From NCBI GenBank assembly GCA_016722655.1, contig JADKIR010000004.1, positions 682,001 through 746,000 on the forward strand: a stretch of DNA of 64,000 nucleotides. Reading direction: 5' to 3'. Both the position numbers and the translations under genes were made by a program. The notes under the pieces are model-generated. The model was not told the origin of the DNA, made no database searches, and worked only from the letters and a program-made list of their open reading frames with translations. The stretch comes from Cytophagaceae bacterium. GTDB taxonomy: Bacteria > Bacteroidota > Bacteroidia > Cytophagales > Spirosomataceae. Of the stretch, positions 62,898-64,000 are shown piece after piece (within the stretch, counting starts at the first letter, position 1; each line of letters opens with the position of its first letter).

Positions 62898-63719
62898 TTA
62901 CCAATTCTCCACCATATTATTGATTTTATCAAGCAATGACTGTGTTTTAGGGCCAATTTTTCCCGAGCCGATGAAATGGTCATCTATTCGGGAAATAGGC
63001 AAAACTCTTTTTGTTGTACTGGTAGTGAAAACTTCCTCGGCATCAAGCGTTTCCTGAAATCCCACCGGCCTGATCTCAATTTCAAAATCATTTTTAGCCA
63101 ATTCCAGCACTGTTCTGCGGGTGATGCCTTCCAGAATATTTTTGTCAGGGGTTATGAGCTTGTTCCCGTTGATCAGAAATACATTGCTGCGGCTTAGTTC
63201 GCTTATTTCTCCATTTTTATGATACAAAACATCTGCTGCTTTTTGAGCTTTAAATTCATCTTGCAATATCATAAAATGCTTGTAATCAATACTTTTTATA
63301 GCAGGCAAATCTCTTACAAATTCATAACTAATTACTTTGATACCATTGATATAATCGTCAGGAGCTGCAAAGTGGATACCTTCGGAAATAATCAAAAGAT
63401 TTGATTTTGCTGCCGTTACAGAGTCATAAGAATATCCGCCTGTAAGCACAAATCTGATTGCCAAATCACCTTTTCCATGCATAGCAATAAGTTGTGTTAC
63501 CACCTCATAAGCTTCCTGCTTGGTAATAGGATTTTGTATTTTCAGTAATTTTGCCGACCGCTCATATCTTTCCCAGTACCAGTCCCACTGAAACGGCCGC
63601 TTGTTGTAAGTTCTGAAATAGTCAAAAAGTCCATATCCCCGCAATAAGCCCAGGTCATTGATGTTTATTTGAGTTTTCGAGGCTTCAGTGATATTTCCGT
63701 TAAACCAACAGTGATGCAT
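62898..63719 (-). CDS. Class IV aminotransferase
   Basis: 273 residues. PLP fold type IV. The start MHHCWFNGNITEASKTQININDLGLLRGYGLFDYFRTYN is typical, the PLP lysine is probably in IKSIDYKHFM (about 145-154), and ELSRSNVFLI follows. Family members include branched-chain aminotransferase and aminodeoxychorismate lyase. Which reaction cannot be told from the sequence alone. The ettA stop is 11 bp upstream, so the two genes are probably co-transcribed. Confidence 0.88.
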   Translation of the reverse strand: MHHCWFNGNITEASKTQININDLGLLRGYGLFDYFRTYNKRPFQWDWYWERYERSAKLLKIQNPITKQEAYEVVTQLIAMHGKGDLAIRFVLTGGYSYDSVTAAKSNLLIISEGIHFAAPDDYINGIKVISYEFVRDLPAIKSIDYKHFMILQDEFKAQKAADVLYHKNGEISELSRSNVFLINGNKLITPDKNILEGITRRTVLELAKNDFEIEIRPVGFQETLDAEEVFTTSTTKRVLPISRIDDHFIGSGKIGPKTQSLLDKINNMVENW

Positions 63720-63730
63720 AGCTTAATTTG

Positions 63731-64000
63731 TTATTGAAGTTTTCTGTATTTTATTCTTTTGGGTGTAAGGTCATTGCCCATTCTTTTGCGGTGGTTTTCT
63801 TCATATTCTGAGAAGTTCCCTTCAAACCACACCACATTGGAATCTCCCTCAAAGGCAAGTATATGAGTAGCAACCCTGTCCAAAAACCACCTGTCGTGTG
63901 AAATCACTACTGCACAACCTGCAAAGTTTTCAAGGCCTTCCTCCAGTGCCCGCAAGGTATTTACGTCCAGGTCGTTGGTAGGCTCATCGAGCAACAGTAA
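63731..64000 (-). CDS. ettA: Energy-dependent translational throttle ABC-F protein, 3' part
   Basis: The last 89 codons of a minus-strand gene that continues past the right edge. Walker B LLDEPTNDLDVNTLRALEEGL followed by the switch SHDRWFLDRVATHILAFEG and FEGNFSEYEENHRKRMG are the hallmarks of the second ATPase domain of EttA-type ABC-F proteins, including the short basic C-terminus. EttA binds the ribosomal E site and gates entry into translation when energy is low. It is followed by the aminotransferase gene. Confidence 0.93.
   Translation of the reverse strand, partial: LLLLDEPTNDLDVNTLRALEEGLENFAGCAVVISHDRWFLDRVATHILAFEGDSNVVWFEGNFSEYEENHRKRMGNDLTPKRIKYRKLQ

Overview
The window looks like a chromosome segment of an AT-rich Bacteroidota, most likely a Cytophagales relative. 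The evidence is TonB receptors with carboxypeptidase-like N-terminal domains, many Sec and lipoprotein signals starting MKK/MKN, Bacteroidota-type promoters (TTG, about 20 nt, then TAnnTTTG), a clade II-type nitrous oxide reductase operon, and sulfatase/GH42 polysaccharide genes. Genus assignment is inference. I found no rRNA, tRNA, insertion sequence, prophage or CRISPR array.

Layout. 1-1.7 kb: the 5' end of a membrane protein gene (minus strand), a 12-copy 21-bp tandem repeat, an AT-rich leader with several hairpins, and a small conserved basic protein. 1.87-9.9 kb: a TetR-controlled efflux operon (membrane protein, TetR, cupin lipoprotein, a frameshifted TolC, cytochrome b561-like protein, RND adaptor, RND pump, short second TetR), with a palindromic operator directly after its promoter. 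9.9-11.1 kb (minus): Rrf2/NsrR-like regulator and the RIC/ScdA/YtfE di-iron repair protein. 11.2-18.6 kb: cytochrome c, nosZ, a membrane protein, nosL, nosD, nosF, an NnrS-like membrane protein, nosY, followed by a fasciclin lipoprotein.

18.7-29.4 kb looks like a copper-handling region that would supply the copper enzyme NosZ: two paralogous small CxxxC membrane proteins flank a TonB receptor and an exported CxCC beta-propeller-like protein. These are followed by an MbnP/MbnH pair (lipoprotein plus dihaem MauG-type peroxidase), an exported DinB-like protein, a His/Cys-tailed exported protein, a YHS protein, a PepSY membrane protein and an outer-membrane protein starting with CDVCGCG. This is the strongest candidate for an incompletely described system. 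29.5-41.5 kb is a polysaccharide/ester catabolic run (esterases, GH42, NIPSNAP, TIM-barrel-like protein with a broken signal peptide, SSS symporter, sulfatase) with no SusC/SusD pair.

41.9-64 kb is more ordinary: DoxX-like protein, exported creatininase-like and threonine-aldolase-like proteins, two exported Gfo/Idh/MocA proteins, DEAD-box helicase, radical SAM protein, PEP carboxylase, DHFR, SDR, a TonB/TPR protein, S41 protease, DUF2130, a DUF4139 protein with an inserted carboxypeptidase-like domain, two unknown exported proteins, a class IV aminotransferase, and the 3' end of ettA at the right edge. Two more intergenic short-repeat arrays (near 49.1 and 54.4 kb) echo the one at the left edge, each with a different unit.
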